Positions 1 to 5,995 of a stretch of 7,297 bases of DNA are shown here, one piece after another. The DNA lies in the NCBI GenBank assembly GCA_015485995.1, contig WFSP01000068.1, positions 1-7,297 on the forward strand, in the 5' to 3' direction. Source of the DNA: Caldisericales bacterium. GTDB taxonomy: Bacteria > Caldisericota > Caldisericia > Caldisericales > Caldisericaceae. The position numbers and the translations under genes are program-made. How positions within the stretch are numbered: position 1 is the first letter of the stretch; each line of letters starts with the position of its first letter. Below the pieces are notes generated by a model that did not search any database, had not been told where the DNA came from, and saw only the letters and a program-made list of their open reading frames with translations.

Positions 1-1
1 A

Positions 2-118
2 AAACTTCTTCTAATAGCCCATCAAATATACCTAAATAAGTCCCAGTACAAACACCTCGACATAGATCCCGATAAAAGAGACAAAATAAAGGATAAAAAC
101 TTATGTTTTTCCTCTTGA
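2..118 (+). CDS. Possible C-terminal end of an upstream gene (partial, uncertain)
   Basis: A reading frame enters from the left edge and runs 38 codons to a TGA at 116-118. The peptide is hydrophilic and rich in Lys and Asp toward its end (DPDKRDKIKDKN), which would suit a protein tail. I recognise no family. The opposite strand over bases 1-130 also has an open frame leaving the window (containing TGTYLGIFDGLLEEV), so the strand is not secure and at most one of the two is likely to be real. Sequence to the left is needed to decide. Confidence 0.2.
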   Translation, partial: KLLLIAHQIYLNKSQYKHLDIDPDKRDKIKDKNLCFSS

Positions 119-156
119 CAAAGATCGTAGTATCTTTGATGAGGCAATTCGAACTC

Positions 157-190
157 TTTGATTTTGGAAGCAAAATGGTAAAATATATTT
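157..190 (+). promoter_or_regulatory. Putative promoter for the membrane protein gene (leaderless)
   Basis: TTTGAT (157-162) and TAAAAT (179-184) are separated by 16 bp. The -10-like hexamer ends 6 nt before the ATG at 191, so transcription would start at or within a base or two of the start codon. No Shine-Dalgarno sequence sits at a usable distance: GGAAG at 166-170 is 20 nt away. The composition is AT-rich, so chance matches are possible; the call leans on the same spacing recurring at other genes in this window. Confidence 0.4.
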
Positions 191-835
191 ATGGATGTGA
201 TAATAGCCAAATTGATTTTAATAGTGTTTTTGTTTTCTTACACACTCTTTTTGTTGAGCCTGTACGACGCAAGGCTTGTAGTGAAGGGAAAAACCGTATT
301 GGTTTTCTTTGCAGGGGCACTTATGTTTATATTTGTTTTCTTAGTGCAAAATCCTATTCAATCTCTTATAGTAGATTCAGGCCTGCTTACTGAGAGAAAC
401 TATGTCTTGGGGGTCACAACAATTGCACTGATTGCGGGATTCTTTCAGGAATTTTTGAAGATTGTCCCTGCTCTTTCTGATAAGTGGAATTTGTTTACTG
501 CTGCTGCTGCGGGTGCAGGATTTGGTTTTATAGGAGCAATGATTATGATTATTCCGCATTCTTCTTATTCAATTTTGGAAATTACCGAATGGCTTATCAT
601 AATTGCATTCCAAATGGCAGCAACCGTACTTATTTTTTATGGCTTTAGCAAGACCATCAAAACAGGCGTGCTGCTTTATATTTTAATTTCTATTATTCAT
701 ACAGTGGCAGAATCAGCCGTGATTTTTCAGAAGATGCGCCCAATGATTTTGATTTATACTGTAATAGTGCTGCTTGTTATTACTTTGCCGTTATTTTTTA
801 TATCTGTAAAAAAATATAAAGATGCATTGTTATGA
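191..835 (+). CDS. Polytopic membrane protein, degenerate PrsW/YhfC-like intramembrane protease fold
   Basis: This 214-aa protein has about seven hydrophobic segments (roughly residues 4-26, 36-53, 73-92, 103-123, 132-152, 157-179 and 184-204). The layout resembles the PrsW/YhfC intramembrane metalloprotease group. FFQEFLK (84-90) aligns with the EExxK motif, but the first Glu is Gln86. The glycine-rich GAGFGFIGAM (108-117) matches the family's second motif but lacks its His and Glu. IHTVAE (169-174) matches the HxxxD-like third motif, with Glu for Asp. Losing several metal or catalytic positions suggests a non-catalytic membrane protein, if the alignment is right. The family call is inferred by eye. 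The ATG at 191 has no Shine-Dalgarno sequence but lies just after a -10-like hexamer. The gene overlaps the next by 4 bp (ATGA), implying co-translation with the lipoprotein. Confidence 0.8.
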   Translation: MDVIIAKLILIVFLFSYTLFLLSLYDARLVVKGKTVLVFFAGALMFIFVFLVQNPIQSLIVDSGLLTERNYVLGVTTIALIAGFFQEFLKIVPALSDKWNLFTAAAAGAGFGFIGAMIMIIPHSSYSILEITEWLIIIAFQMAATVLIFYGFSKTIKTGVLLYILISIIHTVAESAVIFQKMRPMILIYTVIVLLVITLPLFFISVKKYKDALL

Positions 836-1515
836 AGAAGTTTTTACTCTTTTTAATACTGCTTGCCTTTCTTGTAGGGTGTGGGCAAAAAGTGCCAGAT
901 CTCCCGGCAATTCGTATCAGTGGTAAAAATTACCCCTCTAAGGGCACTCTTCTTTATCAGGTAACTGACGAAAACGGTAAACCTCAGGGGAAAGAAACCG
1001 TTGATTTTCAAACGAAAAATAATATTGTTTGCGTTCACTCGGATGTAAAAGTTACTACCGTATGCCTTGATAAAAATACATTTTCGCCTGTTAGTGAAAC
1101 CGCGCGCTTTATGGTGAATAAAGCACCGTCAGATGTTCATATTAACTTTCTTTTAAATAAGATAAAAGTACAAATAGAACGGGGCGGAAAAACAAAGGAG
1201 TTTTATTTGCAAAAGGAAACGCCGCTTTACCCTGACGATATACTGGATTTTGCACTTCAAGGAATGGATTTTTCTCAGGCGGATGTTTATCTTTATGATT
1301 ATTTTCCCTATACTTCCCTTAAGTATGTTTGTGAGGTGAAAAATTTAGGCAAAGAGAAAATCAGGATAGGAAAAAAAGAAGCCGAAGTTTATCATATTGT
1401 TGTTGATTTTGGAAAAAAACATCGCAATCTTTACTTTGATGCGAAAATACCCCACCTGCTTTTAAAACGTGTTGAAAAAAATGTTACTTTCACATTAAAA
1501 GAATTTATACCTTAA
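832..1515 (+). CDS. Lipoprotein of unknown function, possibly DUF3108-like
   Basis: This 227-aa protein starts with a short lysine pair, a hydrophobic stretch and the lipobox LVGC, placing the lipidated cysteine at residue 17. It should be exported and anchored to a membrane by lipid; Gly follows the Cys. The mature part is beta-rich and has three further cysteines (67, 78, 167). Its C-terminal third (about 172-224), with a pattern like KEAEVYHIVVDFG, then LYFDAKIPHLLLKR and a final short strand, resembles DUF3108-type periplasmic proteins; this is a weak by-eye similarity. The ATG overlaps the TGA of the preceding membrane-protein gene (832-835) and has no clear Shine-Dalgarno sequence, so translation probably depends on coupling. 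The two may act together at the membrane. The 3' end overlaps the convergent aldolase by 11 bp. Confidence 0.88.
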   Translation: MKKFLLFLILLAFLVGCGQKVPDLPAIRISGKNYPSKGTLLYQVTDENGKPQGKETVDFQTKNNIVCVHSDVKVTTVCLDKNTFSPVSETARFMVNKAPSDVHINFLLNKIKVQIERGGKTKEFYLQKETPLYPDDILDFALQGMDFSQADVYLYDYFPYTSLKYVCEVKNLGKEKIRIGKKEAEVYHIVVDFGKKHRNLYFDAKIPHLLLKRVEKNVTFTLKEFIP

Positions 1516-2149
1516 TTTTTCCTTCCCTAACTTTCATCATTTCAAACAGTTTTAACAATTTTCTTAACGGGATTTTTTTTGCACCTCCCAATGCATCTGC
1601 AACAAGTAGCATCTCGCATAGGTTTTCAAGCTCCTCAATTCTTCTAAACGCTTTTTCAAGTGTGTCGCCTACTGTAATTACCCCGTGATTTGCAAGCAAT
1701 ACCGCATTTACATTTTTGAACGCCTTACCTACATTTTTAGCAAGTTCTTTTGAGGCTGTTATTTCGTAGGGCAATACGGGCACTTTGCCCAGAAGAACAG
1801 CTGCTTCTTCGTGAACTGCCTCTGTTATCGGGCGCCTTGCAATTGCAAACCCGGTTGCAAGAGGGGGGTGTGCATGAATAATAGCTTTTACGTCAGGCCT
1901 TTCCTTGTAAAGTATAATATGAAACAGCATCTCTGAAGAGGGTTTCTCTTGTCCTTCTATAATGTTTCCCTTAAAATCCATTACAACAATTTCGGAGTAG
2001 TCTAAAACATCTTTTGGTGTCCCTGAGGGCGTGATGTATATAACACCTTCGTCCAATACGGATATATTTCCTCCGTAACCTCCGTTTAGTCTCCGTTCGT
2101 AAAGTCTTTTTCCGGTTGATACTATTTCTTCTTTTATTTTTCTTTTCAT
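1505..2149 (-). CDS. Class II aldolase family protein, L-fuculose-phosphate aldolase-like
   Basis: This family cleaves phosphorylated ketoses, classically L-fuculose 1-phosphate to DHAP and L-lactaldehyde, using zinc. With the start at 2149 the protein has 214 aa, close to E. coli FucA. The key residues fall at the same numbers as in that enzyme: phosphate-binding GGNIS (26-30) and PSGT (41-44), Ser71-Ser72, catalytic Glu73, and zinc ligands His92, His94 (IHAHP) and His155 (NHG). I chose 2149 because AAGGAG (minus strand, 10 nt upstream) serves that ATG; a more upstream in-frame ATG at 2176 lies in the promoter and would add nine residues of little character (MKLGRSANN). Residue 113, a Tyr in E. 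coli FucA that helps catalysis, is His here (AVHEEAA). The substrate may therefore differ; 5-deoxyribulose-phosphate, rhamnulose-phosphate or methylthioribulose-phosphate relatives are alternatives. No sugar kinase or isomerase is nearby. Confidence 0.93.
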   Translation of the reverse strand: MKRKIKEEIVSTGKRLYERRLNGGYGGNISVLDEGVIYITPSGTPKDVLDYSEIVVMDFKGNIIEGQEKPSSEMLFHIILYKERPDVKAIIHAHPPLATGFAIARRPITEAVHEEAAVLLGKVPVLPYEITASKELAKNVGKAFKNVNAVLLANHGVITVGDTLEKAFRRIEELENLCEMLLVADALGGAKKIPLRKLLKLFEMMKVREGKIKV

Positions 2150-2153
2150 ATTG

Positions 2154-2184
2154 TTTGCACTCCTTCCTAATTTCATATAATATG
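2154..2184. promoter_or_regulatory. Divergent promoter region with a shared, symmetric -10 element
   Basis: The 11-bp palindrome CATATAATATG (2174-2184) gives TATAAT on the plus strand (2176-2181) and TATTAT on the minus strand (2182-2177). The plus hexamer has TTTGCA 16 bp upstream (2154-2159) and ends 9 nt before the ATG at 2191, so the lplA-like mRNA would begin within a few bases of its start codon. The minus hexamer would start transcription near 2170, giving the aldolase about 20 nt of leader containing its ribosome binding site. The minus -35 is poor. Both genes would share one AT-rich opening site. Confidence 0.5.
2160..2170 (-). promoter_or_regulatory. Ribosome binding site deciding the aldolase start
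   Basis: On the minus strand TTAGGAAGGAG precedes the ATG at 2149, with AAGGAG 10 nt upstream. It supports 2149 rather than the upstream in-frame ATG at 2176, which would lie before this site. Confidence 0.75.
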
Positions 2185-2190
2185 AATTTA

Positions 2191-2844
2191 ATGAAAAAAT
2201 TAAAATTCATAGTAAGCAGAAGGATTGATCCATTTTTCAATTTGAAAATGGATGAAAAGATGCTTTACCTTATCGGGCAAGGCGCAATGGATGAAGCGGT
2301 ACGCTTCTATAAGAATAGCGATTCTGTAATTTTGGGAAAGTATCAGTGCGAAAAACTTGAAGTAAATAGAGATTATTGCGAAACAAACAGTATTCCCGTG
2401 CTGAGGAGAATAAGCGGGGGAGGAGCGGTTTTTCACGATGTTGATAATTTGAATGTAGCGATTTATATAAAGGAGCAAAGTATGCCCTCACGTTACATTG
2501 TGGAAAGTATGAAAATGTTCAGCAGCGCAATTGCAAATGCTTTAACGGGGCTTGGCGTGTATGCGGAAGTGGGTACTCATGGTGAAGTTACAATGAAGGG
2601 GAAAAAAGTTTCCGGTTGTGCTGCAGCAAAAAAGTTTAGAGGTTTTTTATACCATGCAACACTTCTTCTCAATACGAATAGGAAAAGATTGCACAACGCA
2701 TTAACGCCGCGGGAAGCTTTTATACCAGGCAGAAAATATGTACGCAGCAACAGAGCCGTTGTTATAAACTTGTATGATGTAAAGTTTATACCGGAAAATG
2801 TTATTATAAAGGCTATCTTTAAAAGTTTTTCAAGTATTTTTTAA
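2191..2844 (+). CDS. Short lipoate-protein ligase A-like protein (BPL/LplA/LipB fold)
   Basis: Members of this family attach lipoate or octanoate to the lysine of lipoyl domains. The 217-aa protein shows N-terminal [10 protein letters not shown] (13-22), the lipoyl-AMP-binding [12 protein letters not shown] (72-83) followed by DNLN, and GKKVSG (137-142), whose Lys139 corresponds to the catalytic lysine of LplA. The Cys that marks LipM-type octanoyltransferases just ahead of the GKK motif is not present ([11 protein letters not shown]), so ligase-type chemistry is more likely; Cys143 lies after it. The protein covers only the large domain: E. coli LplA has about 337 aa with an accessory C-terminal domain, so a separate LplB-like partner could exist elsewhere. 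Of two in-frame ATGs (2182, 2191) I prefer 2191: the -10 hexamer ends at 2181 and [11 protein letters not shown] fits the family N-terminus. No lipoyl-domain, lipA or gcvH gene is in view. Confidence 0.88.
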   Translation: MKKLKFIVSRRIDPFFNLKMDEKMLYLIGQGAMDEAVRFYKNSDSVILGKYQCEKLEVNRDYCETNSIPVLRRISGGGAVFHDVDNLNVAIYIKEQSMPSRYIVESMKMFSSAIANALTGLGVYAEVGTHGEVTMKGKKVSGCAAAKKFRGFLYHATLLLNTNRKRLHNALTPREAFIPGRKYVRSNRAVVINLYDVKFIPENVIIKAIFKSFSSIF

Positions 2845-2872
2845 TAAACCGCATTTATTGTATAATTGCTTT
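2838..2872 (+). promoter_or_regulatory. Putative promoter for dcd (leaderless)
   Basis: A perfect TATAAT (2861-2866) ends 6 nt before the dcd ATG at 2873, predicting transcription start at the start codon. The -35 region (TTTTTA, 2838-2843, 17-bp spacer) is weak and overlaps the end of the lplA-like gene. There is no Shine-Dalgarno sequence, since the 28-bp gap is otherwise AT-rich. This promoter could drive both dcd and the following PAP2-like gene. Confidence 0.55.
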
Positions 2873-3427
2873 ATGAGCATAAAACCTGACAAGTGGATTA
2901 AGGAACAGTCGAAAAAGGGAATGATTGAACCTTTCGCAAGCAAGCAAGTATCAAAAGGGGTAATATCTTTTGGTGTGTCTTCGTACGGCTATGATATGCG
3001 TATTGCCGATGAATTCAAAATTTTCACAAATGTCCACTCAACTGTTGTTGACCCAAAGCATTTTTCAGAGGAAAGTTTTGTAAATTTTAAAGGCAAAGAG
3101 TGTGTTATTCCACCTAATTCGTTTGCGCTAGGGAAAAGTGTTGAATATTTCCGTATTCCGCGCGATGTACTCTGCGTGGTTTTGGGGAAATCCACTTATG
3201 CAAGAGCAGGTATCATTGTAAATGTGACTCCCCTAGAGCCAATGTGGGAAGGGTATGTGACTATAGAAATATCCAATACTACACCGCTTCCCGTTAAGGT
3301 ATATTCGAATGAGGGAATTGCACAGGTATTATTTCTTGAATCTGACGAAGAATGCGAGATTTCTTATAAAGACAAAAAAGGAAAATATCAAAAACAAACC
3401 GGCATATGGCTGCCAAAAGTTAAGTAG
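2873..3427 (+). CDS. dcd: dCTP deaminase
   Basis: The enzyme deaminates dCTP to dUTP in the cytosol, feeding dUTPase and thymidylate synthesis. The 184-aa sequence is full length for the group. It has the N-terminal SSYGYDMRI (36-44), the active-site GKSTYARAG (105-113) with Ser107 and Arg111, and [10 protein letters not shown] (126-135), whose Glu132 corresponds to the catalytic Glu138 of E. coli Dcd. GIAQVLF (148-154) and the tail [13 protein letters not shown] (169-181) match the longer, strictly deaminating form rather than bifunctional dCTP deaminase-dUTPases, though that distinction is by eye. A longer TTG-initiated form from 2858 would overlap the -10 element, so ATG 2873 is preferred. 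Neither dut nor thyA is in the window. It is followed after 9 bp by a PAP2-like membrane gene, likely co-transcribed. Confidence 0.96.
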   Translation: MSIKPDKWIKEQSKKGMIEPFASKQVSKGVISFGVSSYGYDMRIADEFKIFTNVHSTVVDPKHFSEESFVNFKGKECVIPPNSFALGKSVEYFRIPRDVLCVVLGKSTYARAGIIVNVTPLEPMWEGYVTIEISNTTPLPVKVYSNEGIAQVLFLESDEECEISYKDKKGKYQKQTGIWLPKVK

Positions 3428-3436
3428 AAGGTGGTT

Positions 3437-3991
3437 ATGGAAAGAGCGCTTACTTTTCTATTTGATGTTCCTGTTGTAGCAATCTTTTCCTTTTTAATGT
3501 TATATTTATTTAAACAGAATTTACATAATTTGAATTTATTTCTCGTAGCTATTATTTTTGTTGGTGTCATCCCGCTTTTTGCATGGACTTACTTGATAAA
3601 GCATCCCGGAGATTATGAAGGCGAGCGCAAACTTTCCTTTATCTTGGATGTAATAAGTTATCCTATTGGTTTTGTTGTGCTTGCCATAGAAAACCTACAT
3701 AATGTATATACTGCCCTATCACTTTCTTATTTACTAAATGTAATTTTTCTCATTGTAATAAATAAGTTTTTTAAATATAAGGCATCCGGCCATGGAGCAG
3801 GTGTTGCCGGGCCTGCAACTGCACTTACTATTGGTTTTGGCTTGAAAGGAGCATTGTCTTTTCTTTTTCTTGTCCCTGTTTTTCACTGTAAAATTAAGCT
3901 TAAAGACCACACATTTATGCAACTTCTTGCAGGGGCTTCTTTAAGCATTTTGCTTACGTATGTATCGTTTGCTGTGCTGGGAGTGTTATGA
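3437..3991 (+). CDS. PAP2-like integral membrane protein with altered catalytic motif
   Basis: This 184-aa protein has about five hydrophobic segments and remnants of the type 2 phosphatidic acid phosphatase motifs. DYEGERKLSF (59-68) sits where motif 1 is expected. ASGHGAG (116-122) corresponds to the PSGH motif with His119. CKIKLKDHTFMQ (151-162) has exactly the spacing of motif 3, SRx5Hx3D, but with Cys, Lys152 and Gln162 replacing Ser, Arg and Asp; His158 is kept. PAP2 enzymes dephosphorylate lipid or isoprenoid phosphates at the membrane. The Asp-to-Gln change leaves activity uncertain, although I recall HTxxQ variants among bacterial and archaeal PAP2-related proteins. I chose ATG 3437 over GTG 3431 because AGAAGG (3426-3431) lies 5 nt before it. 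It follows dcd after 9 bp and probably shares its mRNA. Confidence 0.82.
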   Translation: MERALTFLFDVPVVAIFSFLMLYLFKQNLHNLNLFLVAIIFVGVIPLFAWTYLIKHPGDYEGERKLSFILDVISYPIGFVVLAIENLHNVYTALSLSYLLNVIFLIVINKFFKYKASGHGAGVAGPATALTIGFGLKGALSFLFLVPVFHCKIKLKDHTFMQLLAGASLSILLTYVSFAVLGVL

Positions 3992-4000
3992 TAAATATTA

Positions 4001-4029
4001 TTGCTGATTTTGCAGTGCATTTATATAAT
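4001..4029 (+). promoter_or_regulatory. Putative promoter for the DegV gene
   Basis: TTGCTG (4001-4006) and TATAAT (4024-4029) are separated by the ideal 17 bp. Transcription would start near 4036, leaving a leader of about 77 nt before the ATG at 4113. I found no riboswitch-like or strong hairpin structure in that leader. Confidence 0.5.
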
Positions 4030-4095
4030 TCATAAAGATTTTTGTGTTAATCGTTGCATAATTGGACTCTACATTTAGGGAGTTGTATTTATTAC

Positions 4096-4105
4096 AAAGG
4101 AGGGG
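4096..4105 (+). promoter_or_regulatory. Strong ribosome binding site for DegV
   Basis: AAAGGAGGGG contains a full AGGAGG core 9 nt before ATG 4113. It fixes the start there and rules out an upstream in-frame TTG-type start at 4062. It is much stronger than any site before the leaderless-looking genes here. Confidence 0.85.
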
Positions 4106-4112
4106 ATTAAAA

Positions 4113-4961
4113 ATGAATAAAAAGGTAAAAATTGTTACAGATTCAACATGCTATCTGCCCGAGGAAATAATTAAAAAGTATGATATTACGATTGTACCTC
4201 TTTATGTGAGATTTGGCGACAAGGTATATAAAGAGTTATCGGATATGGGATATGACGAGTATTATAAGAGGATAAGAAACGGTGAACTTCCTGATACTGC
4301 ACAGCCTTCAGCAGATGATTTTATTGGGGCTTACAAGCCGCTTGTGGAAAAAGGATATTCGATTATTTCCCCACTAATTTCCGCGGAGATGAGCGGTGCC
4401 GTAAATGCAGCGAACGCTGCAAAAGAAGCTCTTGGAAATTCCGATATATATATTTTTGATTCGTGGTTCAATTCTCTTGGGCTTGGCTATCAGGTTCTGG
4501 AAATTGCCAAAATGCTTTATGAAGAGGGAAAAAGCGAAGAAGAGGTAATAAAAGCGCTCCCGTCTATCCGTGATAAAATGAATATATTTTTTGTTGTAGG
4601 TGATTTGTATTTTCTCGCTCGGCTCGGTAGAATCGGCAGGGCAAAGGCAGTGCTTGGAACAATGATTAAAATAAAGCCGCTTCTGTATTTCCACGAGGGT
4701 TTTGTTGACGCGCTTGAGCAGCCGCGTACCATAAAGCGTGCGAAAAAAAGAATGTTAGAACTTACAAAAGAGGTTGTTGCTAAGAGGGGTTTAAAATATA
4801 TTTCTGTAATTTACGGAGACAATATTGAAGAAGCTGAGCAGTACAAAAAAGAGTGTGAAAAAGAATTTGGCAGGAAAGTTCCACTTACGCGGCTTGGCCC
4901 GGTAATCGCAACACATACAGGCCCAAAAGTGCTTTCTTTGCATTTTTATACGGAAAGGTGA
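4113..4961 (+). CDS. DegV family fatty-acid-binding protein
   Basis: DegV/FakB proteins bind one fatty acid and, where studied, present it to the kinase FakA for acyl-phosphate formation and phospholipid synthesis. The 282-aa protein is full length. It shows TDST (9-12), AQPS (63-66), the loop SPLISAEMSGA (86-96) equivalent to the SxLSGT lipid-binding motif with Ser94, DS (116-117), the region LARLGRIGRAK (168-178) leading to IKIKPLL (185-191), and the C-terminal VIATHTGP (264-271), whose His268 corresponds to the carboxylate-contacting His of FakB. The usual GPG is GPK here. No FakA-like kinase gene is adjacent; it would have to lie elsewhere. The gene has its own promoter and strong ribosome binding site and is probably monocistronic. 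It is convergent with the transporter gene 53 bp downstream. Confidence 0.93.
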   Translation: MNKKVKIVTDSTCYLPEEIIKKYDITIVPLYVRFGDKVYKELSDMGYDEYYKRIRNGELPDTAQPSADDFIGAYKPLVEKGYSIISPLISAEMSGAVNAANAAKEALGNSDIYIFDSWFNSLGLGYQVLEIAKMLYEEGKSEEEVIKALPSIRDKMNIFFVVGDLYFLARLGRIGRAKAVLGTMIKIKPLLYFHEGFVDALEQPRTIKRAKKRMLELTKEVVAKRGLKYISVIYGDNIEEAEQYKKECEKEFGRKVPLTRLGPVIATHTGPKVLSLHFYTER

Positions 4962-5014
4962 GTCTTGTTCTGGAGTGTAAACAGGTTACATAAAATATTT
5001 GGCATAAGTTATTT

Positions 5015-5935
5015 TTAAGATTTTAACTTGAATTTTTTCATTAAGAAATTTGCAGGCCCAAGCATTGTTGGCCACGGTATTTGTGCGAGCGTTATAATCA
5101 GAGCTGTTTGAGGGCTAAGGAACTGCATTGCAAGCACTATGCCGATAGAAACATTCATAAACGTTTTTGAGTTTGACACAGCAATTTTCTTTTTGTTATC
5201 GAGGAAAAGAACCTCTAAAATGCCGAATAGCAGGAAGAAAAAGTAAATTGGATAAACAAGGGCAAGGTATTTTAGCACTGTAACGGGGTGTGTATAAATA
5301 AATTTTGCATTGATTGAAAGCACAATAAGTGAGAGAAATGACATTGGCAATGCGGTAATTGATTTGCTTCTTCTGATGAACAAAGCAGTGGCCTTTTTAA
5401 AAAACTTTTTAAACGGTACTGCCAAAATGAGTGGTATAAGAATAAGCTCGGCCATAGTAAGGAAAACTCCAAAATAGTTCAGATGCACAACTTTCCTCAT
5501 TAATAGAAAGAACAAAATCGGAATACTGACAGGGGCAATGAAGTGGCTGAAGATAGTAATAACAACTGTTAGGGATGTATCTCCTTCTATGAGTTCTGTC
5601 ATTGCAGTGGAGGCAACACCTGAAGGGACTGCAGCAAGTAAAAGTACTGCAGCAATAAAGTGGTTATCCCTTATAAAAAGAAAAAAGGCCAGGAAAACGA
5701 TAACAGGGGCGAGAAACATATTCATAGAAGTTACGTACAGGGGCACAAGCGGTTTTTTAAGATACAAAATGATTTCCCCGAAATCTATCTTAAGAAACGA
5801 CACAAAAAGAATAAACATAAGAATATATTTTAAAGTCCAGCTAAGAAAACCGAAATAGGGGAAGATCAATCCAAAAGGAACTCCGATTAAAAGTACGAGA
5901 GAAACATTGTTTTCTATATACTTTATAATTTTCAT
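5015..5935 (-). CDS. Bile acid:sodium symporter (BASS)-like transporter
   Basis: This 306-aa protein has about nine or ten membrane segments and the overall pattern of the BASS superfamily, sodium-coupled carriers of organic anions. PSGVASTAMTELIEGD (104-119) matches the conserved crossover after the fourth segment. SNSKTFMNVSIGIV (253-266) lies where the second, inverted-repeat crossover is expected. The N-terminal VPFGLIFP (19-26) is also typical. The real substrate cannot be read from sequence: family members carry bile acids, pantoate, pyruvate or other carboxylates, and arsenite carriers are related. The ATG at 5935 follows a -10-like TAATAT by 8 nt and has no Shine-Dalgarno sequence. 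The gene is divergent from the MalT-like ATPase over 60 bp, so that protein may regulate it. Confidence 0.85.
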   Translation of the reverse strand: MKIIKYIENNVSLVLLIGVPFGLIFPYFGFLSWTLKYILMFILFVSFLKIDFGEIILYLKKPLVPLYVTSMNMFLAPVIVFLAFFLFIRDNHFIAAVLLLAAVPSGVASTAMTELIEGDTSLTVVITIFSHFIAPVSIPILFFLLMRKVVHLNYFGVFLTMAELILIPLILAVPFKKFFKKATALFIRRSKSITALPMSFLSLIVLSINAKFIYTHPVTVLKYLALVYPIYFFFLLFGILEVLFLDNKKKIAVSNSKTFMNVSIGIVLAMQFLSPQTALIITLAQIPWPTMLGPANFLMKKFKLKS

Positions 5936-5995
5936 ATGTTTATATATTACTAATTTTAAGGTTTTATAAAAGTTATTTTTTTACTAAAATATAAT
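5936..5995. promoter_or_regulatory. Divergent promoter region between transporter and ATPase genes
   Basis: On the minus strand TAATAT ends 8 nt before the transporter ATG (5935), with CTTTTA 17 bp upstream as a poor -35. On the plus strand TAAAAT (5985-5990) ends 5 nt before the ATPase ATG (5996); an overlapping TATAAT (5990-5995) abuts the ATG itself. Neither gene has a Shine-Dalgarno sequence. The palindrome TTTTATAAAA (5962-5971) sits at the centre of the gap and could be an operator, but in such AT-rich sequence it may be chance. Confidence 0.45.

Noticed and set aside
115..143. A perfect TTGACA (-35) at 115-120.
   Set aside because: No -10-like hexamer lies 15-19 bp downstream on the plus strand, so I do not call a promoter from it.
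103..393. A 96-codon plus-strand frame starting at 103, with a site-like GGAAG before an internal ATG at 175.
   Set aside because: It overlaps the membrane-protein gene in another frame, and its peptide has no coherent character; it is a shadow.
2116..2190. An N-terminally extended lplA-like gene starting upstream at 2116.
   Set aside because: The extension would cross the promoter and aldolase start, and the family N-terminus fits Met at 2191.
3988..4035. A 15-codon ORF overlapping the end of the PAP2-like gene by ATGA.
   Set aside because: It is too short and has no support beyond the overlap; it also spans the DegV promoter.
4962..5014. A possible bidirectional terminator between DegV and the transporter.
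   Set aside because: No stem of useful length could be built from these 53 bases.
5538..5858. A 106-codon plus-strand frame inside the transporter.
   Set aside because: It is antisense to a well-supported transporter gene and has no domain or ribosome binding site.
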